From: Argentina anserina
Lineage: Eukaryota; Streptophyta; Magnoliopsida; Rosales; Rosaceae
Assembly: GCF_933775445.1 (NCBI RefSeq)
Contig: NC_065874.1
Span: 21,274,501-21,338,500 of the forward strand
Direction: 5' to 3'
DNA length: 64,000 nt
Shown: one piece after another, positions 37,850 through 50,100 of the stretch
Layout of the letters: every line of letters starts with the position of its first letter
Position numbering within the stretch: the stretch's first letter is position 1
Translations under genes and position numbers: made by a program
The notes under the pieces: generated by a model
The model's database searches: none
What the model was told of the DNA's origin: nothing
The model's input: only the letters and a program-made list of their open reading frames with translations

Positions 37850-40300
37850 CCATATCAAAAACCACTCTAATCAATTATGTATTCCCAAATAGAACACGGG
37901 TTGTTCTTACCTTAATACAAAAATTTAACTAGAAATACATTCAAGTGATTCCTCTTCTCAAAAATGTTCATTTTTTATTATGTAATCCACCTTAAAGTTG
38001 CCTCAAATCGGCCAAACATTATCCCAATATCTCACAATTAACCAGAAAATCCAAACAAATGTATTAGAACTTAATCCAATACAAATTGATGATCTAAATC
38101 GTGAGAGGCGAGGATTACCTTTTGGAGTTACTTCTAGAAACCTAGCCGACGAGTAAGGTGGAGCAACAAGCGAAGTTGCAGCAGAGGAACGGCGGTGATA
38201 GCCAAATTCAAAGGCGCACTTAGGGGTCCGAGTAATTGAGGGGGTCTGACTACGATTATAGTAGTGACTAGGCCAGATCGTCGCCGAAAGTCAGAGATCA
38301 CAGTGCCACCGATTTGGATTGCGTCGGCGTTGATGGCTCGGCCTTCTAGCGTCGGGGAATTCCCAAGCTTCCAAGTTGCATCCTCCTTCGATCCAAGACT
38401 GTGCGACGGCGGCGCTATGGTGGAATAATTTCAAAGGTGGGAGGAGATGTGGTTGATGGAGATGGAGATAGCAGTGGCTATTGCAGGCATCTGATGCTTA
38501 TTGGACTAGGCTCAGTTTTAGACAAGGAATCCAATGGTCATGACGATCTAGTGAGGTGGTGGCTGGAGCTGGTACTATTGGGACTGGCATAAGAAGAAGA
38601 GGAGAAGGGCTCGGGGGAGAAGGAAGAAGAAAGAAGAAGAAAAGAAAGAAAAGAAAATGGGTGCGGCTGGGAGAAAGGAGAGAGATGAAATTAAAAAGAT
38701 TAGGATGCTAATTGTAAAATGACATTCTTCCCCTTGAGAAAGTCGTAATCCAATTCAACGCTTAAACTTTGGTAGACCATAACTTTCACATACGATACTC
38801 AAACTAAGTGTGTCACGTGTCTACGAACTCAGTTCAAAGTCCTCTTTATCTTTAATGAAAGGAAAATTTCTCAGAACGTCAACGAATAAAGAGTCACTCT
38901 ATTTCGACGCTAAAGTAAGAAATCATAGTGAACTGTTCATTTAACGATGCGATGAATTAAAATACTAATGCCCAAAGTCCTAGCAGGCAGCTCACCCTTT
39001 ACTTGGTATGGTCGTAGTTTACATGCTCCAAGTGTAATCCTGAATCTCGTCACGAAAGAACGTCAACAACCAAAGCGATACGGAAATCAGAGATAGTGTG
39101 ATAATTATCTCGTTCAAATGATCATTTCCTGGTTTGACTAGGAAAGGTCAAGGGTTGACCACGATGTTGACCAAAGTGGGAAAAGACTCATTTACGTCGA
39201 TTTACAACACCGTATGATAATAAATTCAACTTAGAGCGTAAATGCGTTTAATAACTTAATGGTAGATTATTTGATCATTTCCGACTCTAACATTCTTAAT
39301 TTCCAAATTGAGTGGAAATTAAGGTTAACGCTTAATCTTAACTAAGCGTCATTTAGGTAACGTCGCCATATTGTTAAGTTAAATCGGTAAAAGAAATCTT
39401 AGGTTTGATAGTAAAACCGTGAGAGTCATCTTCACAAACCGTAATGATAATTTGCAAAACCACAAAGGTAATTTATAAATCAATAACACCATTAAAAAGA
39501 GGTAAATCAGTAAGAGTGAAACAGTAATTAGTAGATCAGTGAAAGTACAACAGTAATATTTCAAAATAATATCTGCTAGGGGCATAATGGTAACTTCATA
39601 TGGCCGGAAAATGGCGAAAAGGTGAATCGGTAACAGTAAAAATCATGGTTTTTACCCTTTCATCTCCGATAACAAAATTCCGGCCAAAAACCACACTCTG
39701 ATCGACTCCAAACTCACAACAACCTTCAGAACAATAAACCCAACACAACAACACCAAAATAAGAGGAATACGAGGAGGTTTAATACCTCAACGAAGAATG
39801 ACGATGGAGGCAGTCACCGTGGTGAACTGCTGTTGCAAATCCGAGCTAGTCCTGCTCACTGTGGCTCTCCTTCAATCTTTTGGCATCAATCTGATGCTTT
39901 CCGGTCCTCCTCGAGCTCGCCTAGGTCACTGTTTTGGAGAAACGTAGTCGCCGGAGTGGGAAGCTCACATCGGAGTAAAAATAGAGGAGAAGGGTGAGAA
40001 TCAAAGCTTGGGCTCGGCAAATCGAAGGAGAATAAGGTTACCAGCCGCGGTGGAAAGGTCAGTCAGAACTCCGAACCTCGCCGAGCAACTCTGTCAGCGT
40101 CGACTAATTCGAATTTCAACAATTTGAAATTCGGCTCTATTCCCACATCCAAACAATGGGCTTTGTAGAGCGGAGAGAGATGAAGAGAACAATGGTGGTT
40201 CCAAGGCCAAACGTGGCCGAAAGGCAGCGCTAGACGACGGTGAAGCTATGTCGGCGCTACTCGGTTCTAGAGAGAGAGAGAAAGAGTCAGTGTCGAGGAG
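37850..40300. other. LTR-like non-coding sequence, possibly two old gypsy LTRs
   Basis: GC-rich blocks (38150-38400, 39780-40290) alternate with AT-rich ones. Phrases such as GTGTCACGTGTCTACGAACT (38812-38831) resemble part of the long LTR at 59540-59560, so this is probably old LTR material. No intact boundaries or frames were found. Confidence 0.35.
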
Positions 40301-40312
40301 ATGTATATATAT

Positions 40313-40710
40313 AGTCTCTATCCAGAGTGAAGCTTCACTTTGAAATTACAGAGTAAAGTTCCAATTTTGACACACTTTTCGGTCAAATATTTTCACCATA
40401 AGCGATTCAATATTTAGGTATATCGTATACTATTCAAGATCATCTCTACAAAATTTCATCTAATTCGGACATCATTAAGGTATTGAAATTAGATTGAATC
40501 AATTAAAAATGTTCAACGTGAACCGTTCGTGTAAATCTCAATTTGAAAGCTCAAACCATTGTCAAATTGGATGAAACTTTGAAGAGATGATCTTGAATAA
40601 TATACCTAAATATTGAATCCCTTATGGTGAAAAAAATTGACCAAAAAGTGTGTCAAAATTAGAATTTCACTCTGTAATTTCAGAGTGAAGCTTCACTCTC
40701 GATAGGGACT
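40313..40710. mobile_element. Foldback MITE with long inverted repeats (about 190 bp each)
   Basis: The left arm (AGTCTCTATCCAGAGTGAAG...) is repeated as its complement at the right end (...CTTCACTCTCGATAGGGACT) over roughly 190 bp with few mismatches, leaving almost no unpaired centre. Within each arm stands an 18-bp palindrome or near-palindrome, AGAGTGAAGCTTCACTCT. Non-coding. I cannot identify a clear target duplication, so its superfamily is open (MULE foldback elements look like this). Confidence 0.8.
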
Positions 40711-40818
40711 GTGTGGTGTATAGGGTTGTTGGGCTTTTATACAAAATCTCAACGGCTCAGATCGCGCAAAGAGAAATGAACGATCAAGATTTAAAAAATA
40801 GCAAATAAGGATTTTTCT

Positions 40819-42790
40819 GAAAGGGTTTCTTATAAAAAAATTACATATAATACATTAAATTAGAAAATAATCACCTGAGTTTTAAAAATAAGAAAAAAGT
40901 CATCCAGTTAAATTTCTTAAAGCGTTAACCTCATTTTTCACAACAATTACAACAATTGCCACTCTTATGTATCGTTGCTAATCCCATTTTGCACATCTCG
41001 ACATTTTCACGGCGGTGCAGCCCAAAACCTCACCGGCGAACATCAGCTTCAATTGTCAGTTTGGCAACGCGGGTCGCCGAAGCAATATGTATTGTTCCAG
41101 CGAGGATTGGGTTTTAGGGATGGAATTTTGGAGGTTGAAATAGAGTGATGCACGGTGTGGATCAACCCTCCGTCGTTGATCGATTTCGAAAAAGACATAA
41201 AAGCAGGGCAATGAATGGAGGTGACATGGGGGGAGGGACTAGGCAGTTGTGGCCATAGTGGATAAGGAGCAAATCGGTCAACATCCAGAAGGGGCGTAGG
41301 CGGCGTTGAGGTCTTCGACGGGAAGAGGAATTCGTCGAGATCTGCTTATGAAGTTATGGTTCATGTTGGACCTCCACTCCTACTTCACCCCATCGCCGCC
41401 GTTGCTGGAAAAGACGACGACTGAACAAGAGTTACTGCAATGCTTCTGATGCAGGGGTCGCCCACTCACCGTAAAATTGGAGCATTTGGTGCCCATAGCA
41501 GTTGCGCTCTCTTTAGGTTGGATTTGATCCGATTGAGCTCATGCAACCACTGCTTGAAATTGGTGACAGTGAAGGAGTGAGGGGGCGAGCAATGTGGGAC
41601 TGGTGGCCATGGCAGTGTTGGTGTTTCCAATGGTATTTGACATGGGTGCCAAGAGCAGTTTTCTAGATGCCCATCAAATATTTTGTTTTTTTATGTTCAA
41701 CTATCTATCACACTACCTGTCATATAATAATATTTGTGTAACAGGCAGATAACTAGTGTGATAGATAGTGTGATACTTAATGTAGCTGGGGATTGACATC
41801 ACATTAATGTCGATATTTGGATCGTATGAGTTAATTTGAGAAGATTAAGATCACATAACAATAAACAAAGGTTTGTTATTTCTGGTCATTCTTCTTCTTC
41901 TTCTTAGAACATTGTCACACTGTTTGATATGACAGGTAGTGTGATAGATAGTTGAACGTGGGTGTGACAGGTGTTTCCAATAAACAATGGGTGTGACAGG
42001 TAATGTGACAGTGTGATAGGGGGCGTGACAGTTAGTATGAAAGTTAGTGTGACAGCGGGTGTGATAGGAAGTGTGACAGGAGGTGTCACATGGGGTATGA
42101 TAGTGTGATAGGTAGTGTGATAACGAGTGTAATAGGTAGTGTGATAGGGGATATGACATGTAGTGTGACATAGGGTGTGACAACGGGTGTGACAGTAAGT
42201 GTGACAGCGTGTGTGATAGCGAGTGTGACAGCGGGTGTGACAGGTAGTGTGACAACGGATGTGACATGCTGAGATAAAATGTCTAAATATGCAAAATGAT
42301 GTTAAAAATTAAAGGAGATTAGTATAAGTATGCTCATAATCAAGAGAATAACTAGAATTAAGGAGTCTAAGCTCTGATTTCGCTCAAATAGTTTGGAACA
42401 CCACTATGGACGACGGCAGCCCCTTGTAAGGGTTGATGTGCCTTGTATGATGGTCGGTTCAGAGTGGATATGGTATCAAATGAAATAGGGGAGAAAGATC
42501 TTTCCAACGGTACCAACCAAGCTCACATTCATCGCCGGATGGCAAATATATGGCCAAAATTCGAAAAAAAAATGAAAAAGAAGATGAAGGTGAAGAAGAA
42601 TAGGTGGAGAACTGGCAAAATTGTTAGAAAAATATTTTAAAAGTGACTATTTTCTAATTTTGTTCTAAACTTGTTAACTATTTTCTAATTTCTAGTAACT
42701 TAATATGACATTTTTATAATTGGAAAATAAGTGGCGATTGTTTTTCTAATTTATGATGAGAAATTGTACTATTGTATAATTTGCTCTTTT
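40819..42790. mobile_element. Possible MULE shell with captured GC-rich sequence
   Basis: The left edge GAAAGGGTTTCTTATAAAAA is the complement of the terminus at 317-333. The AT-rich ends (40850-40930 and 42640-42790) both repeat TTTCTAATTT words in opposite orientation. Between them lies GC-rich non-transposon-like sequence (40990-41640) and a minisatellite. The right terminus does not match well, so boundaries are approximate. Confidence 0.35.
41915..42262. repeat. 12-bp minisatellite (GTGTGACAGCGG type)
   Basis: About 25-30 diverged copies of a 12-bp unit of the form GTGTGACAGNGG or GTGTGATAGGTA. Because the unit length is a multiple of three, the minus strand stays open (41851-42267) and would read repeats of Ser-His-Pro-Leu. 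Isolated related words at 41700-41785 suggest an older, wider array. I do not regard the frame as a gene. Confidence 0.85.
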
Positions 42791-43721
42791 TTAAAATCAA
42801 TTTAGAATATTTCTAAAACATGAAAACTTCTAAAATTCGTAAAAAATAAAACGAGCGTCGTAAAAAGATACCGTGAATACTCATGTACTCGTGGCGACGT
42901 GTAACTTAATACAAAAATATTAAACTACAAATTTGGCATTTCGAAAAAAATGTCGGTTAGCGTGTTCTATTTGTTGGAAAATTGAGAAATAATCCAGGGG
43001 CTCACAAGTGTGTACTTAAATTGGGTTGAGAATGCAAAGTCATGTACGGTTTTGATAATTTAGAAAGTAATTCACCAAACAGAGTGAGCAATTTGTCATG
43101 TACAGTTCATAAAATTTTCACTATGATTGCCTGAACATAAAAATTGCTGCTGCTGGAGAAAGTGTTGGTAACAGACATTCTCATACTTGCATTGCAATTT
43201 TATAACAATCATTTCTCTACAGTGTTCGTGAAACTAATTTTGCAGTCGATCCTCTAGCAATATCTTTTCTACCAACCCCATATTGTCCATTACTTTGTGT
43301 CCCCAATATTTTACTTAGAACTAGGAGCAGGAGTTTCTTGAGATTTAAAACATAAATTGTGTTTCTTTTCACCCATCATAAGTATGTCAATCATTAAGCA
43401 GGTAATATTACCTTTAATAGAGAAAAGAGGGCCAAAGAAATAAAAAAATCAATCAAAATAGATGACACACAAAATCAACGACGTACACCAATCAAAAGAG
43501 AACATGGAAGGTAATATTAGGCTGACATAACTCTATACTACCGTGTAAGGTATGATGAGCTTGACATACTTTGATGCACAATGCGGCCCGAAGATTGAGA
43601 CAGTTCTTAGCTTCTTGTCTTGGCAGACTGGTTGAGATGATCTGAAGAAGAATATTTGTTATAGATGAGGGTACTTCAAAAGAATATTAATGATTCCAGT
43701 CTGTAGATTCAAAGCTTGTGA
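42791..43721. other. Non-coding spacer
   Basis: AT-rich, no usable frame, no repeat recognised. Confidence 0.4.
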
Positions 43722-43830
43722 TTTGGCGTTCAAACGCTTTTTCCACACAAATAAGAGGGTAAGAAAAACCCTCACCATCCACCTCTCGGTTCGAGTCCGA
43801 GTGACGGCATGGCTTCCAGGCTCAAATTAA
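43722..43830 (+). repeat. SINE-like segment with tRNA T-arm
   Basis: CTCGG-TTCGAGT-CCGAG at 43785-43801 is a perfect T-arm (5-bp stem, 7-nt loop) and contains the RNA polymerase III B-box word GGTTCGAGTCC. A weak A-box-like TGGCGTTCAAACG lies about 60 bp upstream (43723-43735), and a GAGGGT/ACCCTC hairpin lies between them. An A-rich stretch follows at 43826-43855. It does not fold as a full tRNA, so a tRNA-derived SINE head is the best reading. Confidence 0.35.
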
Positions 43831-45296
43831 ATAAAATTAATAAAAAATAGAGTAAAATGTGATGCCTCAGCTGCATACATCACTGCACTTCCAGAATTAG
43901 AGGGTTCGTTGAAATTCTCAAATTTTGAAGATACTTTTATTGGCTTTGGACTATAAACTGAATATTAGGTAAAATGGAAACAGTGAAGTTCCAAGAAAGC
44001 TGCACTGCTGCATCAACACTTGAGGGCTTGAGGCAATAGCCATCCTAACGAACAGATGAGCAGGTTGGAGAATCCAGGGCAGATCCAAGCTATAACAAAC
44101 TTGATTGCTAACTCTAGCCACGGTTATAAGTATAATTTAAAGGTAGCGTATGCCAAATGATCCTCATAGAAGTGAAGTGCAGGAGTGATTCCAAAGAAAA
44201 GGAGATTGGCTTCTTTAAACCAGAAAACAAGATCGACTTCTTCACTACGAAACGGAAATCATTGAACAAACAAAAATAAAATAAAACCAGACAGAGGGCA
44301 ATATGGTCTGACAGTCGATGTGATCCACAATTATTATTACATGACACTCCCCACTCGTGCAGGTTTAGATAATATCTCCTTTGTTCTAAACTCATGAAAA
44401 CATAACTTGTCTCAAACAGGACACCAAGACCAACACCTTGTACTCACGGCATAATTTCTCTTCAAACTGCAATATTTCATACCTACCGTCCCATTATTCG
44501 TACCCAATACCCATCATAAGCTCAACAAAGCTTGTTGCACGATAGCACTCAAGTAGAATTACATATTATCACCTCCAAGCTGACGATAAATATCAAAAGC
44601 AAGATATGCTTCAACAGTTAACTGAGTCACTACACCTTTATTACTCGACGAATTGCTGGAGGCCAAAGTCGTAAAATCAACAGATGATCTTATTAACACG
44701 TTCTCTATCCTTACCCAAGCAACCAGACAAGGGATTTACTTGTAACGAACATCGCACCATGACACATGTATCCATAATCGTCATCCTCCGGGCTGGAGAG
44801 CTTGACAAAACCTGTAGTGAACAGATAAATTATAAGCAAAAGCTTACTTACAAAAACAAATAAAACTATAAGCAATGATAACTAGCCAAGTATAGCCAAA
44901 AATGATGAAGAATGGGTGACTTCTGCATTCATTTCTCTGCCACAAAAAATTCAAAAGTAGGGCCAAGTGCCCCAATGAATAGAAGATGGGTAAACTTCCA
45001 AATGGCTGAACAAAGTGGATGTGCTAATATTAATGGATGTGAAGGCATGGAAGAATCACCTACTATGCTAACATTAACCTAAAAAATGGCTCATTATCAT
45101 AAACTCTAAAAGCAACTCCAACAAGGAATGTCAAAATTTTGCCGAACTTGAAATTTGACACCCTCACGTGGCAGTTGACATCTTAGTTTCAATTTCTCCT
45201 CCAACCCATATGTCAAATACCTATACTATTTTATTATTTTTACGAATTTTTATTATCCGCATCCATTCTTCTTCTTCTAGTCCTTCTCTCTCTCCC

Positions 45297-45873
45297 TAGG
45301 TTGCACAGACACGTCATTGTAGTGGCGTATCGCGTGTCCGTGTCGGACACGCCCCAATACGCGCCGGACACGCACCAACTCATAATAAAAGTGAAAGTGC
45401 ACGGACACGCCCCAATACGCGCCGGACACGCACCAACTCATAATAAAAGTGAAAGTGCTTATGGTGAGAATCGAACCTTGGTCATCAATGACACTCAACA
45501 ACTCCTCAACCATTCCAACAGATTCAGTTTTTGTTATATTTATGCACAATTTAATATATAAACTTGTGATAAAAATAAGAATGCTTGTGGTGGGATTCGA
45601 ACCTTGGTTATCCAAGGTACTTATCAAGTCCTTAGCCATTCTAACAAGTTATGTTTTCATCATTTTAATGCACACTTTGACATATATATATATATATACA
45701 TCTAAAATTCTAAATACTTTCAAATTTATAAAATATTTTTTTAATAAATATATATATATATGTTAAAAATAATATTTAATTAACGTGTCCACCACGTGTC
45801 CGTGTCCAAAAAAATTTCTATATGCCGTGTCTACGTATCGAATCGTGTCCGTGTCCGTGTCCGTGCTACTTAG
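45297..45873. mobile_element. MULE-type MITE with 9-bp TSD (same family as 4181-4678)
   Basis: The ends are TAGGTTGCACAGACACG and the complement of CTAAGTAGCACGGACACG. The flanking 9-mer CTCTCTCCC is perfect on both sides (45288-45296 and 45874-45882), as for Mutator-like elements. The subterminal regions repeat GGACACG and CGTGTCC. It holds a 58-bp tandem duplication and two T-arm-like words (GAATCGAACCTTGG, GATTCGAACCTTGG). No transposase. It lies downstream of SMG7, probably inside its last transcribed region. Confidence 0.88.
45344..45458. repeat. 58-bp tandem duplication inside the MITE
   Basis: Two essentially identical copies (45344-45401, 45402-45458) that start CGGACACGCCCCAATACGCG. 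The identity indicates a recent event. Confidence 0.92.
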
Positions 45874-47114
45874 CTCTCTCCCCTTCTTACTCCCCAAAGA
45901 AATTCTTTTCCAACTCTCACTAAATCTCTTTAATTAAAACACAATCTCTATATAACTTTCAGAAGACCAATTCCTCAGTTCCTCCAAATTTGCAGATCTA
46001 TATGTCCTGTAATTCAACCCCTTTCTTTTCCCTTCCTTTTTCTCATTCATCATCAATGGACTATATCCAAACCCAATTACTCATTATCTACCATACACAA
46101 TGTGATGAAACCCAGAAAAGATTTCATTAAAGCCCAAGATTGATTTGAGAGATGTATGCAAAGGTTTCATAGCTTTTCATCTGCTTCATCAAATCAATCA
46201 GAGAAAGAAACCCAGAAATTCAGCTTTGGTCAGGGTACAAGAGAGCAAACAAGAGCAAGGGAATAGGAGAAACAATAGAAAAGAAAAGATTGCAAGCTTG
46301 GACACTGTCAAATCTGACAGTATGGGTTTGAAGAGGAAAACTGCCTCTTGTCTCCGTTGAAGCTCCACGGTGGATTTTGATACCACCGCCGGAGCTGCTC
46401 TAAGGTAGCATTAATTGTTATGGTTTTGGACTGGGGTGAAGGAACTTGGAATAAGTGAGCCTGTGAGTGTGGCTTTAAATAAAGACAAACCTGGGTATTT
46501 GTAAGCTCCAGCAAGAAGCCAAACCACCAATGCTCCAACAGAAAATTAACATTGACAAAGATTCAAAGTTGGAGTTTGAATTTGGCAGCAAAAGGCAATA
46601 CGGACATCCACCAATTCATCCTCAAGAACCTAACCAACATAAAGAACAAGGTCAGTATGTGCATAAAAGCACCAACTTTGTATGAAATAGTATTAAAACA
46701 ATAAACTGTTTGTACTTCCCAGAACATAAATAAAGGCTAAACCATCCCATATCAATCTAAAAAGCCGGTTTTTGATAACAACCTATTTGTTGAAAAAACA
46801 TAAACTGCTCAGTTAAAAATGAATGAAAGTGCAGCAGCTGATATGCATAGTTGATGAGTAATAAAATTAAAGTCCCTTGAACATGGGGAAAGAAACCTGC
46901 TGACAAATAAACTTTGAATCTGCTCTTTCAAACCCCAACAGAAAACAAGAATAAAAATAGGGTCAAACCATACAAGATCAGAATAAATGAATATGAAAAG
47001 CACTAGAAGAATGCAAACGCAAAAACAACTTTCCACAAAAAATGTGTTTGCATATTCAACTGCAATAAAAGTCTAGTTAATTAAGCAAGTCTCACCATCA
47101 CATTGATACTGGCA

Positions 47115-50100
47115 TCACACAAAATAGCGGCCTGTCCAGACAGGCTGTCCTTGATATTGCTCAGGTTGTGGGTTCAACTGCGGATTTCCATTTACAAATT
47201 GTTGCTGTTGCTGCAGCTGCATTTCGTGGTGAAGTTTGAGATCCTCAAGCATATGAAAATCTTGCTGGCTTTTCTGATTTTCTGCTTGGAAAGGCATTGA
47301 TAGGCCCTGTTTACCCGGAAAGGGAAAGTTCACTGGTCCATTTAAGCCATTTCCATTAGGAACACGATGGAGATTTGGATGAGAAGAGTAGTTAAGGGAA
47401 CTACTGAACATGTTTCCTTTAGTTGAAGATGGCACATGATACCCATCCAACCAGCTGTAATCATCCATCAGCGGATTTTCACCCATCGACTCATTGACTT
47501 GTTTAGCGGGAACATGGCTAAAACCAGGTGGAGGACCAAGGTGCCTAACAGGTCGACTAACTGGATTTTTTCGGATAGCAGCAGGGAAAGCTGATGATGT
47601 CTTCAATGTCAAACCCTCCACAGGTGGTCCAGAAGAGGCAACAATATCAACCTTAAACGGCAACAAAGCTTCTGGAGCCCTAGCATGACTGTAGAACATA
47701 CTACTAGTACTACCGTTGACAGGATGTTGAAATGGAAGTGAACTTGATACATGCTCAGATTTCAGCACTTGTCCATTCCCCATCAACCCCAAACTCTTTA
47801 GGTTGTTAGCAAGAGATATCTCTTCTGATCTGACCGGCGGTTCCAAAGGCTGGGGAATTTCCCATGCAGATCTCTTCTCAGCCACCATTGGCTTAAAAAC
47901 TATCACTTCATCTTCCTCATCCCCATCCATGGTTGTCTCTGGCTTTTGAAATGGAACTCCCAAATTCGTGGTGTCCTCCGGCTTATTTTCTTCCAGATTA
48001 TCATTGGTATTGGAAATGCCTAAGGAAGTAGGCATATAATTGCTATTCATTGGAGGCTCAACACCAATAACAAATTTCTTTGCCTGGGAATCAAAATAAA
48101 TGGCTTTTTGATCAACCTTAACCATATTTGCCAAAGCCTTGCCTGCCGCCAGGATCCTTTTAACACGGGCCAATTTTTCCTTCTGGCCATCACTTCCAAA
48201 AGGATGCTTCCTCGAGAAATCCAATATTGTCTGTGCTGGAAGAAGTGGAATAAATCCTCTCAATTCAAAATCCTCCCACAGAGCAAGGCGATTCTCAGTT
48301 TCCCCTTCTTCATATCTGCTCATATTATTAAAACAAGTTTCATCTCCATCGTCATCTAAGGACATTGGGACAGATGACAAGAGATTATTCAACAAGAGTA
48401 TGCAAGCATTCCAGAATTTTTCTCTAAAAGAAGACTGATTTTCATCTGCCTCACTGCCCACTGCTACGTCGGGACAACAAGCCAACCATTCTACAAAAAC
48501 TAAAATGCCTGGTAACAGATAACAGGAAGTTGGATCACCCAGATTCACGCATCTCTCTAAGACATGCCCCATCAACTCAAAGACAGCAGTAAATGCATTC
48601 TGCAGTAGAACAGGACGTTGTACAATTTCTGCATACGACTGTCCTTCACTTTCCTTTTTCACATTATGAACTGTAAATATCAGTATAGAGACCAGCCTGA
48701 CAATGACCAGTCCATTCTCAATACCATCGGCATCAAAAAGCGTCTCTTCTGCTCCAGAAGATAGAAGCTCAGAAAAACCTTTGCTTACAGCAGAGAGCAC
48801 TTCTGCAAATGTTTCCAGGCTGCACAAATAACACCAAAAAAAAAAGATTCATTACAAACTACTTCAGAAACTTCAACCAAATAACATTCAACGACAATAC
48901 ATACCTAGTGCGCGTGAATAAAATGCCATTTAGACGAACAAAACGAATTGAAAATGCTTTGTATTTCTCCTGGTTACTGGATGATCTTTCCCTTAAGAGG
49001 CCCACTTCTGAATTCTTATCTTTAGCAGGTACTGATTCCCCTTTTCCTCTACTTTTTCCAGTCAATCGTGCAGGCATCTCTTTCAGTGCAGAAGCATTAG
49101 CATTACCAGACAGTTGAGAGTAACTCTGGCGATTCTACAGTAAAAAAGTAAAAACAAAATATTCACATAAATCACTCATAGCAGGTAACAAAGCAAGGAC
49201 CACCGTGACAAAAATTAACAGATGACCAAATAAGTGAGGGCCTTAGAAACATAAAGCTAATATACTAATAAGTACAATACAGTTGAGCTAGGGATAATTT
49301 CTGGCTACTATATATTTAGAGTAGCCACAGTAGCCGTGACCAAAACCATAAAACTCATATACCATGTAGACCCAATTCCAAAGAAATGCAAGATATCTAA
49401 CCATAAACAACACGAGAGACCAAATTTTAAAGGGTCAGTGCCAGCAGAGACATAGGTGCAAAGTGAGGGGTTGAACAACCCCATTGGGTTTACCATTGGG
49501 ACAGCTCCATACCAGATAAAATGGGTAGGGGCACCTACTTGACCCTACCTCACTGTAGAACTGAGATCAGAGAAGCAAAATAAATTATCCTAAAGCATGC
49601 CAAAGTGGTCCCCCTTCCACAAGTCATACAAATCAAAGATACAGAAAAATGGCAAATTTACAAATACATTTAAAAATTTCAAGCTCTCATGATGTCAACC
49701 TCTGACAATGTGCTATTAATCAACTAATGAATTCAAGATAAATAAATGAGTAAACAAAGGAGCAACAACCGTAGTTTATGTTGTTTAAGACTACATTATT
49801 CCAAAACTCACACTCAATCAACACTACCTCCCTACTTCTTTCCAAATTGCAGTCTTGATCTAGTAACTGGTCCCTTGTTTATTATTGGTCGCATTGTCTA
49901 TTATAAAAATAAGTACTTCATAACCCATTAGAAGCAGCTTTGAAAATAGAACCAACATTGTAAAAGAATATAAAAGCTGAGATCAATAAGTATTTATCAG
50001 ACTTATAATGAAGCAGCTATATACATGCCGTACATCACATTGAAGACACAATACCTTCTCAAATGCCACAATCAAGTTATCTCTTGCAGTCGAAAAGGGA

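Larger units (their letters stand above)
44811..47114 (-). promoter_or_regulatory. SMG7: Probable SMG7 3' UTR region with candidate introns
   Basis: Just 19 nt after the SMG7 stop codon stands a donor-like TGATG-GTGAG (intron from 47095), with an acceptor-like GGTTAG-GTTC so that the next exon would start at 46629. A second donor-like CCCAG-GTTTGT follows that exon (46491/46490). A possible acceptor CTACAG-GTTTTG at 44811 could end a second intron of about 1.7 kb that would hold the MITE at 45297-45873. Plant SMG7 mRNAs are known to carry 3'-UTR introns that expose them to nonsense-mediated decay; the exact exon set here is my inference from splice words only. Confidence 0.45.

Noticed and set aside
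41851..42267. 139-codon minus-strand frame rich in Ser-His-Pro-Leu
   Set aside because: Fully explained by a 12-bp minisatellite whose unit length keeps the frame open.
44114..44395. 93-codon minus-strand frame downstream of SMG7
   Set aside because: No family resemblance; better explained as part of a long 3' UTR or spacer.
46308..46538. 76-codon minus-strand frame (MEHWWFGFLLELTNTQ...)
   Set aside because: It overlaps the candidate SMG7 3'-UTR exon and intron and has no recognisable domain.
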